A DNA stretch of 5,702 bases, taken from positions 1 to 5,702 of the forward strand of contig CAKZXL010000323.1 of the NCBI GenBank assembly GCA_937883885.1. The letters are read 5' to 3'. A program made the position numbers and the translations under genes. The notes below the pieces were generated by a model, which saw only the letters and a program-made list of their open reading frames with translations, was not told the DNA's origin and did no database searches. This document shows positions 1 through 5,677 of this stretch, in pieces. Source of the DNA: an uncultured Aquincola sp. (GTDB lineage: Bacteria > Pseudomonadota > Gammaproteobacteria > Burkholderiales > Burkholderiaceae). How positions within the stretch are numbered: the first letter of the stretch is position 1; every line of letters starts with the position of its first letter.

Positions 1-61
1 GAAACGCCTCAGCGCCGATGATAGTGCGGATTCCCGTGTGAAAGTAGGACATCGTCAGGCT
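1..61 (+). rRNA. rrf: 5S ribosomal RNA, 3' portion (5' end outside window)
   Basis: The first about 60 bases match from memory the 3' half of betaproteobacterial 5S rRNA: a GAAACG start, the CGCCGATGATAGTG segment, then GATTCCCGTGTGAAAGTAGG and a closing TCAGGCT that would pair with the TGCCTGA-type 5' end. A complete 5S is about 115 nt, so roughly half lies left of the window. This should be the distal end of an rrn operon (16S-23S-5S) read on the + strand. The exact 3' end may be off by one or two bases. A strong terminator follows about 15 bases later, as expected for the end of an rRNA transcript. Confidence 0.93.
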
Positions 62-75
62 ATTTACCCGCGCAG

Positions 76-109
76 ACCCCCGATCAACTCCACGTTGGTC
101 GGGGGTTTT
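76..109 (+). terminator. Intrinsic terminator of the rRNA operon
   Basis: Bases 76-88 and 94-106 pair as a 13-bp stem (one G-U pair, with a five-C/five-G block at the base) around a 5-nt loop at 89-93. The stem runs into a T tract (106-109), with TTT again at 113-115. This is a canonical Rho-independent terminator placed just after the 5S 3' end. Read on the - strand the same stem lies about 34 bases past the kinase stop codon but is followed by CTGCG rather than U residues, so it could slow polymerase there but is a poorer intrinsic terminator in that direction. Confidence 0.9.
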
Positions 110-139
110 GCCTTTGGGGGATCGAAATTGCAGTGAATA

Positions 140-2005
140 TCAGGCTGCAGGCAGGCTGAAATGAAAGGTGGCGCCTTGGCCAGGAATGGCTTGGGCCCAG
201 ATACGGCCTTGATGTCGTGCGAGGATGCGCTGCACGATGGACAAGCCGACGCCAGTGCCCTGGTAGCCGTTGGCGGATGGCAGCCGACTGAAGGCCTGGA
301 ACAGGTCAGTGGCCTGGGCCATGTCGAAACCAGTGCCGTTGTCCGTGACGGAAAAAATCCAATCATGCCCTTCTCGTTGGCATTTCAGCTGGATCCTCGG
401 TGGGTGGCTGTGTGAGCTGAATTTGAAGGCGTTGGACAAGAGGTTCTGCCACACCTGGCGCAACAAGGCTGGGTCGCCCTGCACCGTGGGCCAGGACATG
501 GGTTGTTCCACCACCGTTCGGCCGTCCTGCAAGCCCGCCAGCACGGCTTCCACCAAGGTCTGCATGCACACCGGTGCCACGCGCAGTGGCTGGTCTTCCA
601 CGCGCGAGAGCAGCATCAGCTCGTCCACCAGCTGCGTGAGGCGCCCACACTCCGACTGAAGGGCGTCGAGCACCTGGCGCGTCGGTGATTGCAGCGGGTG
701 GCGGTCACTGCCAAGCACGACCTCCAGCATCTGCGCCATCGCCGCGATCGGTCCCCGCACATCGTGCGCCACGCTTCGGCCAAAGCTGCGCAGGTCGGCA
801 TTTGCCTGATCAAGCGATGCCGTTCTATCCTGCACCTTGGCCTCCAGCTGCCCGGTGAGTTCGAGCAGCGCGTGCTCGCGCTCGCGCAGTTGCTGAACGA
901 GCGCCGAGAGCGACGTGGCCAGCTGCGCCACCTCGTTGAACCGGTAGAACCGAGGCGCAGGGGCCGCGCTCGATGACTCGGCCGGCGACACCAGCTGCGC
1001 GGCTTGCAGGGCCACGGCGCGCAGCGGAGATGTCAGCCAGCCCGCCAGCCACCATCCGGCGACGCCGAACATCAGCGCGCCCGCCATGCCGTACAGCCAG
1101 ATGCGCGTCTGCAGCGCGACGGCGGGTTGCAACGCGGTGCGCGCGGATTGCCGCACCACCACCACCCAGCCCAGCCCTGGATAGTCGGCCTGGCCGCGGG
1201 TGGCGGTCACGGCAGTGAGGTAGTCTGCGCCGTCGCTCCAGCCTTGCAGGCCTGGCGCAGCACCGGCCCATCGGCCCAGGGATTCGCCGTGGGTTTCCGG
1301 CGGGCGGGGTGCAGAAGGGCCGAGCAACACGGTCCCGCTGCGGTTGAGCACCAGGACCTCCACGTCAGCGCCCACTTTGCTGGTGGACAGTGCGGCCCGG
1401 CGCAAGGCCTCGGCCCAGCGCATGTCCAGATGGGCGCCCAGCACGCCGGTCGTGCGGCCTGCCAGCTGCACCGGCGCCGCGAAGTCCACCAGGCGCAGGG
1501 GTTCCGGGTCGGCGCCGCGGGGCAGCAGGCTGGCCAGCAGCACGGCGTCGTGCACGTCGCCCACGTAGGTACCGCGCAGACCCTGGGCAAACCAGGGACG
1601 GGCGGACACGTCGCGGCCCTGCAGCACGCCGCCGGTTGCGGCCACCACACGCCCTTCGAGGTCGGTGACACCGATCCAGGAGTAATAGGGCAGCGTGGTC
1701 TGCAGCCGTTCGGCCAGGGCGCGCCAGTCCTGCGGGTCCACCTGCGCACCGATCAACGACTGCAGGGCCGCCAGGTTCCTGATCTCGCGGAAGCGCTCGA
1801 ACAGGCCGGCGTCGATGGCCTCGGCCAGCCGGCTTGCCATGTGCTGCAAGCTGGCGCCCGAATGCTGCGTGATCTCGTCGCGCACACGCTGGCCGGAGAC
1901 GACGCCCACCGCAGTGAACGCCACGAGGGCGAGCAGTGCAAAGGCAAGCCCCGTCCTGACCCGGAAGCTGAGGCCACGTGCCAGCATCGAACTGCTCAAC
2001 TGCAT
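140..2005 (-). CDS. Membrane sensor histidine kinase with dCache-like periplasmic domain, HAMP, HisKA and HATPase_c
   Basis: This 621-residue protein is a two-component sensor kinase that would sit in the inner membrane. A first membrane helix spans about residues 17-37. The periplasmic part, about 40-298, looks like a double Cache fold: an N-terminal helix, the segment SWIGVTDLEGRVVAA (109-123), the Cache hallmark RPWF (136-139), and a second lobe around 214-285. A second helix covers about 302-324, leading into a HAMP domain (about 321-375) with an Ala/Ser/Pro-rich connector. A coiled segment (about 370-405) precedes the dimerisation helix, where SVAHDVRGPI places the phospho-accepting histidine at 414. 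The ATPase domain shows the N box NLLSNAFKF (521-529), G1 DNGTGF (555-560), F box (569-572) and G2 GTGVGLSI (583-590), so it should be catalytically intact. No receiver domain or response regulator is nearby, so it is an orphan kinase here; its ligand is unknown. The start has no clear Shine-Dalgarno; Met7 (codon at 1985-1987) is an alternative with no better site. It converges with the rRNA operon and lies 116 bases downstream of the hemerythrin gene. Confidence 0.93.
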   Translation of the reverse strand: MQLSSSMLARGLSFRVRTGLAFALLALVAFTAVGVVSGQRVRDEITQHSGASLQHMASRLAEAIDAGLFERFREIRNLAALQSLIGAQVDPQDWRALAERLQTTLPYYSWIGVTDLEGRVVAATGGVLQGRDVSARPWFAQGLRGTYVGDVHDAVLLASLLPRGADPEPLRLVDFAAPVQLAGRTTGVLGAHLDMRWAEALRRAALSTSKVGADVEVLVLNRSGTVLLGPSAPRPPETHGESLGRWAGAAPGLQGWSDGADYLTAVTATRGQADYPGLGWVVVVRQSARTALQPAVALQTRIWLYGMAGALMFGVAGWWLAGWLTSPLRAVALQAAQLVSPAESSSAAPAPRFYRFNEVAQLATSLSALVQQLREREHALLELTGQLEAKVQDRTASLDQANADLRSFGRSVAHDVRGPIAAMAQMLEVVLGSDRHPLQSPTRQVLDALQSECGRLTQLVDELMLLSRVEDQPLRVAPVCMQTLVEAVLAGLQDGRTVVEQPMSWPTVQGDPALLRQVWQNLLSNAFKFSSHSHPPRIQLKCQREGHDWIFSVTDNGTGFDMAQATDLFQAFSRLPSANGYQGTGVGLSIVQRILARHQGRIWAQAIPGQGATFHFSLPAA

Positions 2006-2121
2006 GAAGCCGCCAGGAAGCAGAACACGGCGCGCAGTGTGACCTGCCCGGGTGGGTGCCGTGCTTGCCGCACGTCAAACTAGGGGCACGGGCGGCCCAC
2101 CCCGCCCGGGGCCGTGGCGCG

Positions 2122-2676
2122 TCACTCGGCCTCGGCCTCCTCGTCCATGCCCAGGCCCATCTCGGTCATCAGCGCCTGCTTGCGCTCCTGCAACTGCTCG
2201 GCCAGCGCCGTCATGTCGAGGCGCGCCTTGCGCACCTGCGGGAAGAGCTCGCCTTCTTCTTCCTTGACGTGATGGTCGATGTACTCGCCCAGGACCTTGA
2301 CCTTGGCGTCGTACATCTCGTCGGAAGGATCGGATTCCTGGATTTGAGCAATCAGGTCCTTGGCCGAGGCATGCTCGACGTTGGCCTCGTTGACCAGGTC
2401 GGGCTCCTTGATGGCTTCCTTGGCGGCCGGGTAAAACAGCTCTTCCTCGATCTGCGCATGCACCGTCAGCATCAGGCAGATCTGGTCGGCGATCTCCTGC
2501 TTCTCCTGGTCTTCCGCCTCATGGTCGACCATCTCCTGGTACTGCTGGAAAAGCGCCTTGACCTCGCGGTGGTCTGCGGTGAGCAGCTTGATGGCGTCAG
2601 GTCCGTGGGACTTGCTGGCGCTGGTGGAACGCGATCGGGTGGACTTCTTCGCTGCAGCTTTTTTTGCGGTGGCCAT
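2122..2676 (-). CDS. Hemerythrin-like HHE-domain protein with Lys/Ala-rich N-terminal tail
   Basis: This 184-residue cytoplasmic protein (no signal peptide or membrane helix) is predicted to be a four-helix bundle that binds a di-iron site. The expected ligands are visible in order: H36 in LLTADHREV, H73 with E77/E78 in HAQIEEELFYP, H102 in EHASAKDL, and H135/H136 with E140 in YIDHHVKEEEGELFP. Proteins of the hemerythrin HHE family bind O2 or react with NO and peroxide, and serve in oxygen sensing or in protection and repair of iron centres; which applies here cannot be told. Residues 1-25 form a basic, disordered-looking tail (AKKAAAKKSTRSRSTSASK) like histone H1-like bacterial proteins, while the last residues are acidic. 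The start is supported by GGAG at 2685-2688, 8 nt before the ATG. The gene lies upstream of the histidine kinase on the same strand with a 116-base gap, and is divergent from the PEP-CTERM gene. Confidence 0.92.
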   Translation of the reverse strand: MATAKKAAAKKSTRSRSTSASKSHGPDAIKLLTADHREVKALFQQYQEMVDHEAEDQEKQEIADQICLMLTVHAQIEEELFYPAAKEAIKEPDLVNEANVEHASAKDLIAQIQESDPSDEMYDAKVKVLGEYIDHHVKEEEGELFPQVRKARLDMTALAEQLQERKQALMTEMGLGMDEEAEAE

Positions 2677-2866
2677 GCTGGTTGCTCCGGGAGGGGTGAA
2701 CCGCGCGACATGCGCGGCACGCTGCTACGGCAACCGGCGTTCCGCACGCCGGCCTGGCGCTGGGCCCGCCGTCGCGGCCCTGTCATACCCCGCGCGAAGA
2801 ATGTGCGACGCCCCGAACACCGGGCCAGCCCCCCCGGGGGCCGACAACATCCACGGAGGAATGCAC
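2677..2866. promoter_or_regulatory. Divergent intergenic region with two short perfect hairpins
   Basis: This 190-base region must hold the start signals for both the hemerythrin gene (- strand) and the PEP-CTERM gene (+ strand). Two perfect inverted repeats with 5-nt loops stand out: 2701-2706 with 2712-2717 (CCGCGC/GCGCGG) and 2734-2740 with 2746-2752 (CCGGCGT/ACGCCGG). The first lies 12 bases upstream of the hemerythrin Shine-Dalgarno, so it would be in that mRNA leader and could affect ribosome access if folded. A 10-bp palindrome (five C then five G, 2831-2840) lies upstream of the PEP-CTERM ribosome site. I could not find convincing -35/-10 pairs in either direction. The regulatory role is inferred from position only. 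Confidence 0.45.
2855..2860 (+). promoter_or_regulatory. Ribosome binding site deciding the PEP-CTERM protein start
   Basis: GGAGGA is a near-perfect Shine-Dalgarno. Two in-frame ATG codons follow, at 2861 (directly abutting it) and 2867 (6 nt away). Only the second has workable spacing, and it also gives a signal peptide beginning Met-Lys, so 2867 is taken as the start. Confidence 0.8.
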
Positions 2867-4300
2867 ATGAAGTACCCCCAACTGGCGCGCCGGCCCGCCG
2901 CGCTGGCCGCCGCACTGGCGTTGATGACGCTGGCCGCCGCGCCCGCCCAGGCGGCCAACACCCTGGTCGGCTTTGCCGAGCTGGCGGCCGACACCTTCGC
3001 GCCCGGCCCCACCTCGGGCCAGTTCCAGAGCCCCGCCAACGGCGTGGTGCCGCCGTACATCGACAAGCAGTCGGTGCAGGGCTTCTCGGCCGTGCTGCAA
3101 GGCCCGGTGGCCGGCAGCTACTACGTGATGCCGGACAACGGCTTCGGCAACAAGGCCAACTCGGTGGACTACCTGCTGCGCATGTACGCGGTGGCGCCCG
3201 ATTTCCGCACCGCCACCGGCGGCAGCGGCGTGGTCAAGGCGGTGGACTACACCAGCGGCGCGGTGCGCAACAGCTTCGACACCAGCACCTACATCACGCT
3301 GCGCGACCCGGACCACAAGCTGGGCTTCTCGCTGGTGGCCTCGGGCGCCTACTACCCGTATTCGGGCGGCACCGGCAACGGCAGCATCGCGGTGGACAGC
3401 AGCATCCGCAACGGCCGCCTGCTGACCGGCGGCGACCTGGACATCGAGTCGGTGCGCCGCGACAAGAACGGCAACCTGTGGTTCGGTGAAGAGTTCGGTC
3501 CCTTCCTCATCAAGACCGACGCCACCGGCAAGGTGCTGAAGCAGGAAGTGGCGCTGCCCAACTCGCTGGGCATCGGCAGCAACCCGCTGGTGCAGTCGCC
3601 GCAGAACCCGTACCTGGGCCCCAACGGCAACAACCTGCGCGGCTCCAACGGCTTCGAGGGCATGGCCATCAACCCCAACGGCGACAAGCTGTACACGCTG
3701 CTGGAAGGCCCGATCATCCAGGACCCGAACCAGAAGCGGCTGATCATCAACGAGTTCAGCATCGACAGCGAAAGCTACACCGGCAAGACCTTCGGCTACC
3801 GGCTGGACCCGGCGGGCACCAACATCGGCGACATGACGGCGATCAACGACCATGAGTTCCTGGTCATCGAGCGCAATGGCATCCAGGGCACCAGCCCGAA
3901 CGCGGCCGACATGTTCAAGCGCATCTACAAGATCGACCTGAACAAGGTGGACGCCGACGGCTTTGCCGAAAAGACGCTGGTGGTGGACCTGCTGAACATC
4001 GCCGACCCCAACGACCTCAACCGCGACGGCAAGACCACCTTCGACTTTCCGTTCGTGACCATCGAGGACGTGCTGATCCTGGACGCGAACACGCTGCTGG
4101 TGATCAACGACAACAACTACCCCGGCAACGGCGGCCGCACGCTGCTGGGCCCGGACAGCACCGAGTTCATCAAGATCCACCTGGACACGGCACTGAACGT
4201 GGCCGCGGTGCCCGAGCCCGAGACCTATGCGCTGATGCTCGCCGGCCTGGCCGGCGTGGGCCTGGCGGCTCGACGCCGTCGCGCGCAGGCTCAGCGCTGA
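2867..4300 (+). CDS. Secreted phytase-like (esterase-like) beta-propeller protein with PEP-CTERM sorting signal
   Basis: This 477-residue exported protein begins with a Sec signal peptide: basic residues up to about 9, a hydrophobic Ala/Leu core (11-24) and a likely cleavage after AQA (27-29). The mature domain, about 33-445, fits the family described as 'esterase-like activity of phytase family' (PF13449-type). Telling segments are DLDIESVRRDKNGNLWFGEE (190-209), GFEGMAINPNGDKLYTLLEG (262-281) and IGDMTAINDHEFLVIERNG (320-338), all propeller-blade-like repeats. DLNRDG at 383-388 resembles a calcium-binding loop, which fits the calcium dependence of beta-propeller phytases, though the substrate here is unknown. 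The C-terminus (about 448-477) is a PEP-CTERM signal: VPEPET, a hydrophobic helix ALMLAGLAGVGLAA, then four arginines (469-472). Such tails are recognised by an exosortase (XrtA/EpsH type), which cleaves and attaches or releases the protein at the cell surface. No exosortase is in the window. An ORF extending in frame to 2558 overlaps the hemerythrin gene antisense and is not believed. The gene ends 43 bases from the convergent radical SAM gene. Confidence 0.9.
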   Translation: MKYPQLARRPAALAAALALMTLAAAPAQAANTLVGFAELAADTFAPGPTSGQFQSPANGVVPPYIDKQSVQGFSAVLQGPVAGSYYVMPDNGFGNKANSVDYLLRMYAVAPDFRTATGGSGVVKAVDYTSGAVRNSFDTSTYITLRDPDHKLGFSLVASGAYYPYSGGTGNGSIAVDSSIRNGRLLTGGDLDIESVRRDKNGNLWFGEEFGPFLIKTDATGKVLKQEVALPNSLGIGSNPLVQSPQNPYLGPNGNNLRGSNGFEGMAINPNGDKLYTLLEGPIIQDPNQKRLIINEFSIDSESYTGKTFGYRLDPAGTNIGDMTAINDHEFLVIERNGIQGTSPNAADMFKRIYKIDLNKVDADGFAEKTLVVDLLNIADPNDLNRDGKTTFDFPFVTIEDVLILDANTLLVINDNNYPGNGGRTLLGPDSTEFIKIHLDTALNVAAVPEPETYALMLAGLAGVGLAARRRRAQAQR

Positions 4301-4312
4301 AGCGCCGCTGGC

Positions 4313-4343
4313 GCGGGTGCCGGTGCAATCGCCCGGCGCCCGC
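4313..4343. terminator. GC-rich hairpin between convergent genes, possible bidirectional terminator
   Basis: Bases 4313-4323 (GCGGGTGCCGG) pair with 4333-4343 (CCGGCGCCCGC) as an 11-bp stem with one T-G pair and a 9-nt loop at 4324-4332. It fills most of the 43-base gap between the PEP-CTERM gene stop and the radical SAM gene stop, and touches the latter. Neither side has a T tract, so it is not a textbook intrinsic terminator. It could act as a 3' stabiliser or Rho-assisted stop for both transcripts. A smaller overlapping stem, GCGCC/GGCGC (4302-4306 with 4310-4314), is an alternative fold. Confidence 0.5.
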
Positions 4344-5498
4344 CTAGAACGTGCCGTGGTACAGCGCGCACGACTGGCACAGCGAAGGCGGCCGGTCGTC
4401 GGTCAAGCCCTTGCGGAAACGCTGGGCGGTGTTGCCGTTCCACGCGGCGTCCAGGTGCACATGGGCTGACGCCGCATCGGCCTCGAACACGCGGCCGAAG
4501 CTGGCGCGGTCTGCGGTGGCGGCCATGCAGCAGGGCAGCAGTTCGCCGGCGGCGGTGAAGTACAGCCCCTCCCACGGCCAGCTGCAGCGCGGGCCTGGCG
4601 CGCGCGCGGCCTCGGCGGGCGCGGGCCGCAGCGCCGGCAGGTTGAGCTGCAGGCCCAGCTGGCGCGCACGCTGCGCCGCCTGCTCGAACACCGCGGCGGC
4701 ATGCGGCAGGTCTTCGGCGCGCAGTTCAGCGTCTCGGCTGTAGTCGCGGATGGGGATGTAGCGCGGCGGCAGCGCCTCATGCTCCAGGTCGCTGGACAGC
4801 CGCTGCACCAGCAGCTCGTGCACCCGGTGCGCATGCAGCAACTCCACCAGCGCGGGCAGCTCATCGAGGTTGCTGCGCATCAGCACCATCACGCCGCGCA
4901 CTTCCAGCGCGCTGCCGGCCGCGTCGCGGGCATCGGTGAGCCGGCCCAGGTTGCGCACCACCTTGTCGAACGAGGCCCCATGGCGGATGGCCTGGAAGGT
5001 GGGGGCGGTGGCACCGTCGAGCGAAACGGACAAGGCGGCCAGGCCGCTGTCGATGCAGCGCTGCGCGCGCTTGGCCGTCAGCAGCGTGAGATTGGTGTTG
5101 GCCGACACGCGGATGCCGCGGCGGGCCGCCAGGCTGACCATGTCGAAAAACTGCGGATGCAGCATCGGCTCGCCCAGGCCTTGCAGGTGCAGCGATTGCA
5201 GCTGCGGCATCGCGTCCAGCAGCGCGGCGTAGCGGTCCATCGACAGCGTGGCCACTTCGTCGCCCCGGTGGTTGACGGTGCACATGCCGCAGGCCAGGTT
5301 GCAGAGGCCGATGGGCTCGATCTGCGCGAAGGTGGGCAGCGGCACGGCAGGCGCTGCAGCGGGCAGTGGCGGCGTCTGGGGCGTCGGCAGGCTGGCTGCG
5401 GCAGGCAGCGTGGCTTCGTCAAAGGGCAGCAGCCGCAGGGCGGGCGTCGCGGCGGGCGAGGTGGGGGCGTCGGCGGGCGTCTGGATCAGGGCGGTCAT
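4344..5498 (-). CDS. Radical SAM/SPASM domain protein, substrate unknown
   Basis: Counting from the ATG at 5496-5498, this is a 384-residue cytoplasmic enzyme. Residues 1-52 are an Ala/Pro/Thr-rich, probably disordered leader. The radical SAM barrel starts at about 54 (PTFAQIEPIGLCNLACGMC), with the [4Fe-4S] cysteines C66, C70 and C73 in CNLACGMC; GLGEP (107-111) is the SAM-contact GGEP-type motif, and SANTN (132-136) and SVSLDGA (157-163) are typical later barrel strands. The C-terminal SPASM-like region has C305 (CSWPWEGLYFTAAGELLPCC), C323/C324 and C374-x-x-C377, matching the short form of the domain and suggesting one auxiliary iron-sulfur cluster. SPASM enzymes often modify peptides or proteins (PqqE, AlbA, anSME), but no precursor peptide or partner is visible here, so the substrate is not assigned. 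The reading frame stays open upstream to a TTG at 5661-5663, but that start overlaps an anti-Shine-Dalgarno sequence and would add a low-complexity basic stretch; the ATG at 5498 is preferred although its own Shine-Dalgarno is poor. The gene converges on the PEP-CTERM gene. Confidence 0.88.
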   Translation of the reverse strand: MTALIQTPADAPTSPAATPALRLLPFDEATLPAAASLPTPQTPPLPAAAPAVPLPTFAQIEPIGLCNLACGMCTVNHRGDEVATLSMDRYAALLDAMPQLQSLHLQGLGEPMLHPQFFDMVSLAARRGIRVSANTNLTLLTAKRAQRCIDSGLAALSVSLDGATAPTFQAIRHGASFDKVVRNLGRLTDARDAAGSALEVRGVMVLMRSNLDELPALVELLHAHRVHELLVQRLSSDLEHEALPPRYIPIRDYSRDAELRAEDLPHAAAVFEQAAQRARQLGLQLNLPALRPAPAEAARAPGPRCSWPWEGLYFTAAGELLPCCMAATADRASFGRVFEADAASAHVHLDAAWNGNTAQRFRKGLTDDRPPSLCQSCALYHGTF

Positions 5499-5677
5499 GC
5501 CGGCCGGGGGCAACGTGCGTGCCGCGGTACCGGTGGCCTGGCGTCGCGGTCGCGGTCCGTGCTGCGCGACCGCGACGTCACATCCCCCTAGTTCGTCGTC
5601 AGAGCTGTCCGGCAGCGGTCGCCATTTCTTGTTGCAATTGCGCCAGGCGTGCGCGCCGCTCAACAGGAGGAGCCCCC
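5499..5677. promoter_or_regulatory. Intergenic region, presumably divergent promoters
   Basis: This stretch separates the radical SAM gene (- strand) from a probable rightward gene. It contains the 13-bp inverted repeat, a short palindrome CGGTACCG (5525-5532) and an AT-richer patch around 5622-5640 (TTTCTTGTTGCAATTG) that is the likeliest place for promoter opening. I see no convincing -35/-10 pair in either direction and no RNA gene. Confidence 0.35.
5542..5577. repeat. Perfect 13-bp inverted repeat in the radical SAM upstream region
   Basis: Bases 5542-5554 (CGTCGCGGTCGCG) are exactly complementary to 5565-5577 (CGCGACCGCGACG), with a 10-nt spacer at 5555-5564. Each arm is built from two tandem hexamers (GTCGCG twice on the left, CGCGAC twice on the right). 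It sits about 45 bases upstream of the radical SAM ATG and about 90 bases before the Shine-Dalgarno of the putative rightward gene. It could be a protein-binding operator or an mRNA hairpin; sequence alone does not decide. Confidence 0.7.

Noticed and set aside
140..2005. Assignment of the kinase as PrsK of the PEP-CTERM regulatory pair
   Set aside because: PrsK has a multi-helix membrane region and a GAF domain; this protein has a two-helix topology with a Cache-like sensor and HAMP, and no PrsR is adjacent.
2073..2078. TTGACG on the - strand as a -35 box for the kinase
   Set aside because: No AT-rich -10 hexamer lies at 16-18 bases downstream; a single hexamer match is not evidence.
1004..2083. 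Long open frame on the + strand opposite the kinase gene
   Set aside because: It is a shadow of the high-GC kinase gene: Gln/His/Ala/Gly-rich translation with no recognisable domain, while the opposite strand encodes a complete kinase.
2087..2116. Weak hairpin downstream of the hemerythrin stop (GGGCGG/CCGCCC at 2090-2095 and 2102-2107)
   Set aside because: Only 6 bp in a very GC-rich stretch, with no T tract on the - strand side; not enough to call a terminator.
2781..2789. TGTCATACC (+) or TATGAC (-) as a -10 element in the divergent region
   Set aside because: Partial matches only, with no -35 partner at the right distance in either direction.
2558..2866. In-frame extension of the PEP-CTERM reading frame 103 codons upstream
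   Set aside because: It runs antisense through the hemerythrin start region and would bury the signal peptide; the Shine-Dalgarno at 2855 and the Met-Lys signal peptide fix the start at 2867.
2783..4180. 465-codon open frame antisense to the PEP-CTERM gene
   Set aside because: The translation is Val/Ala/Gln/His-rich with no domain and reflects the GC-biased codons of the real gene on the other strand.
4701..5591. 296-codon open frame on the + strand opposite the radical SAM gene
   Set aside because: Low-complexity Gln/Arg/Gly-rich translation, antisense to clear catalytic motifs of the radical SAM protein.
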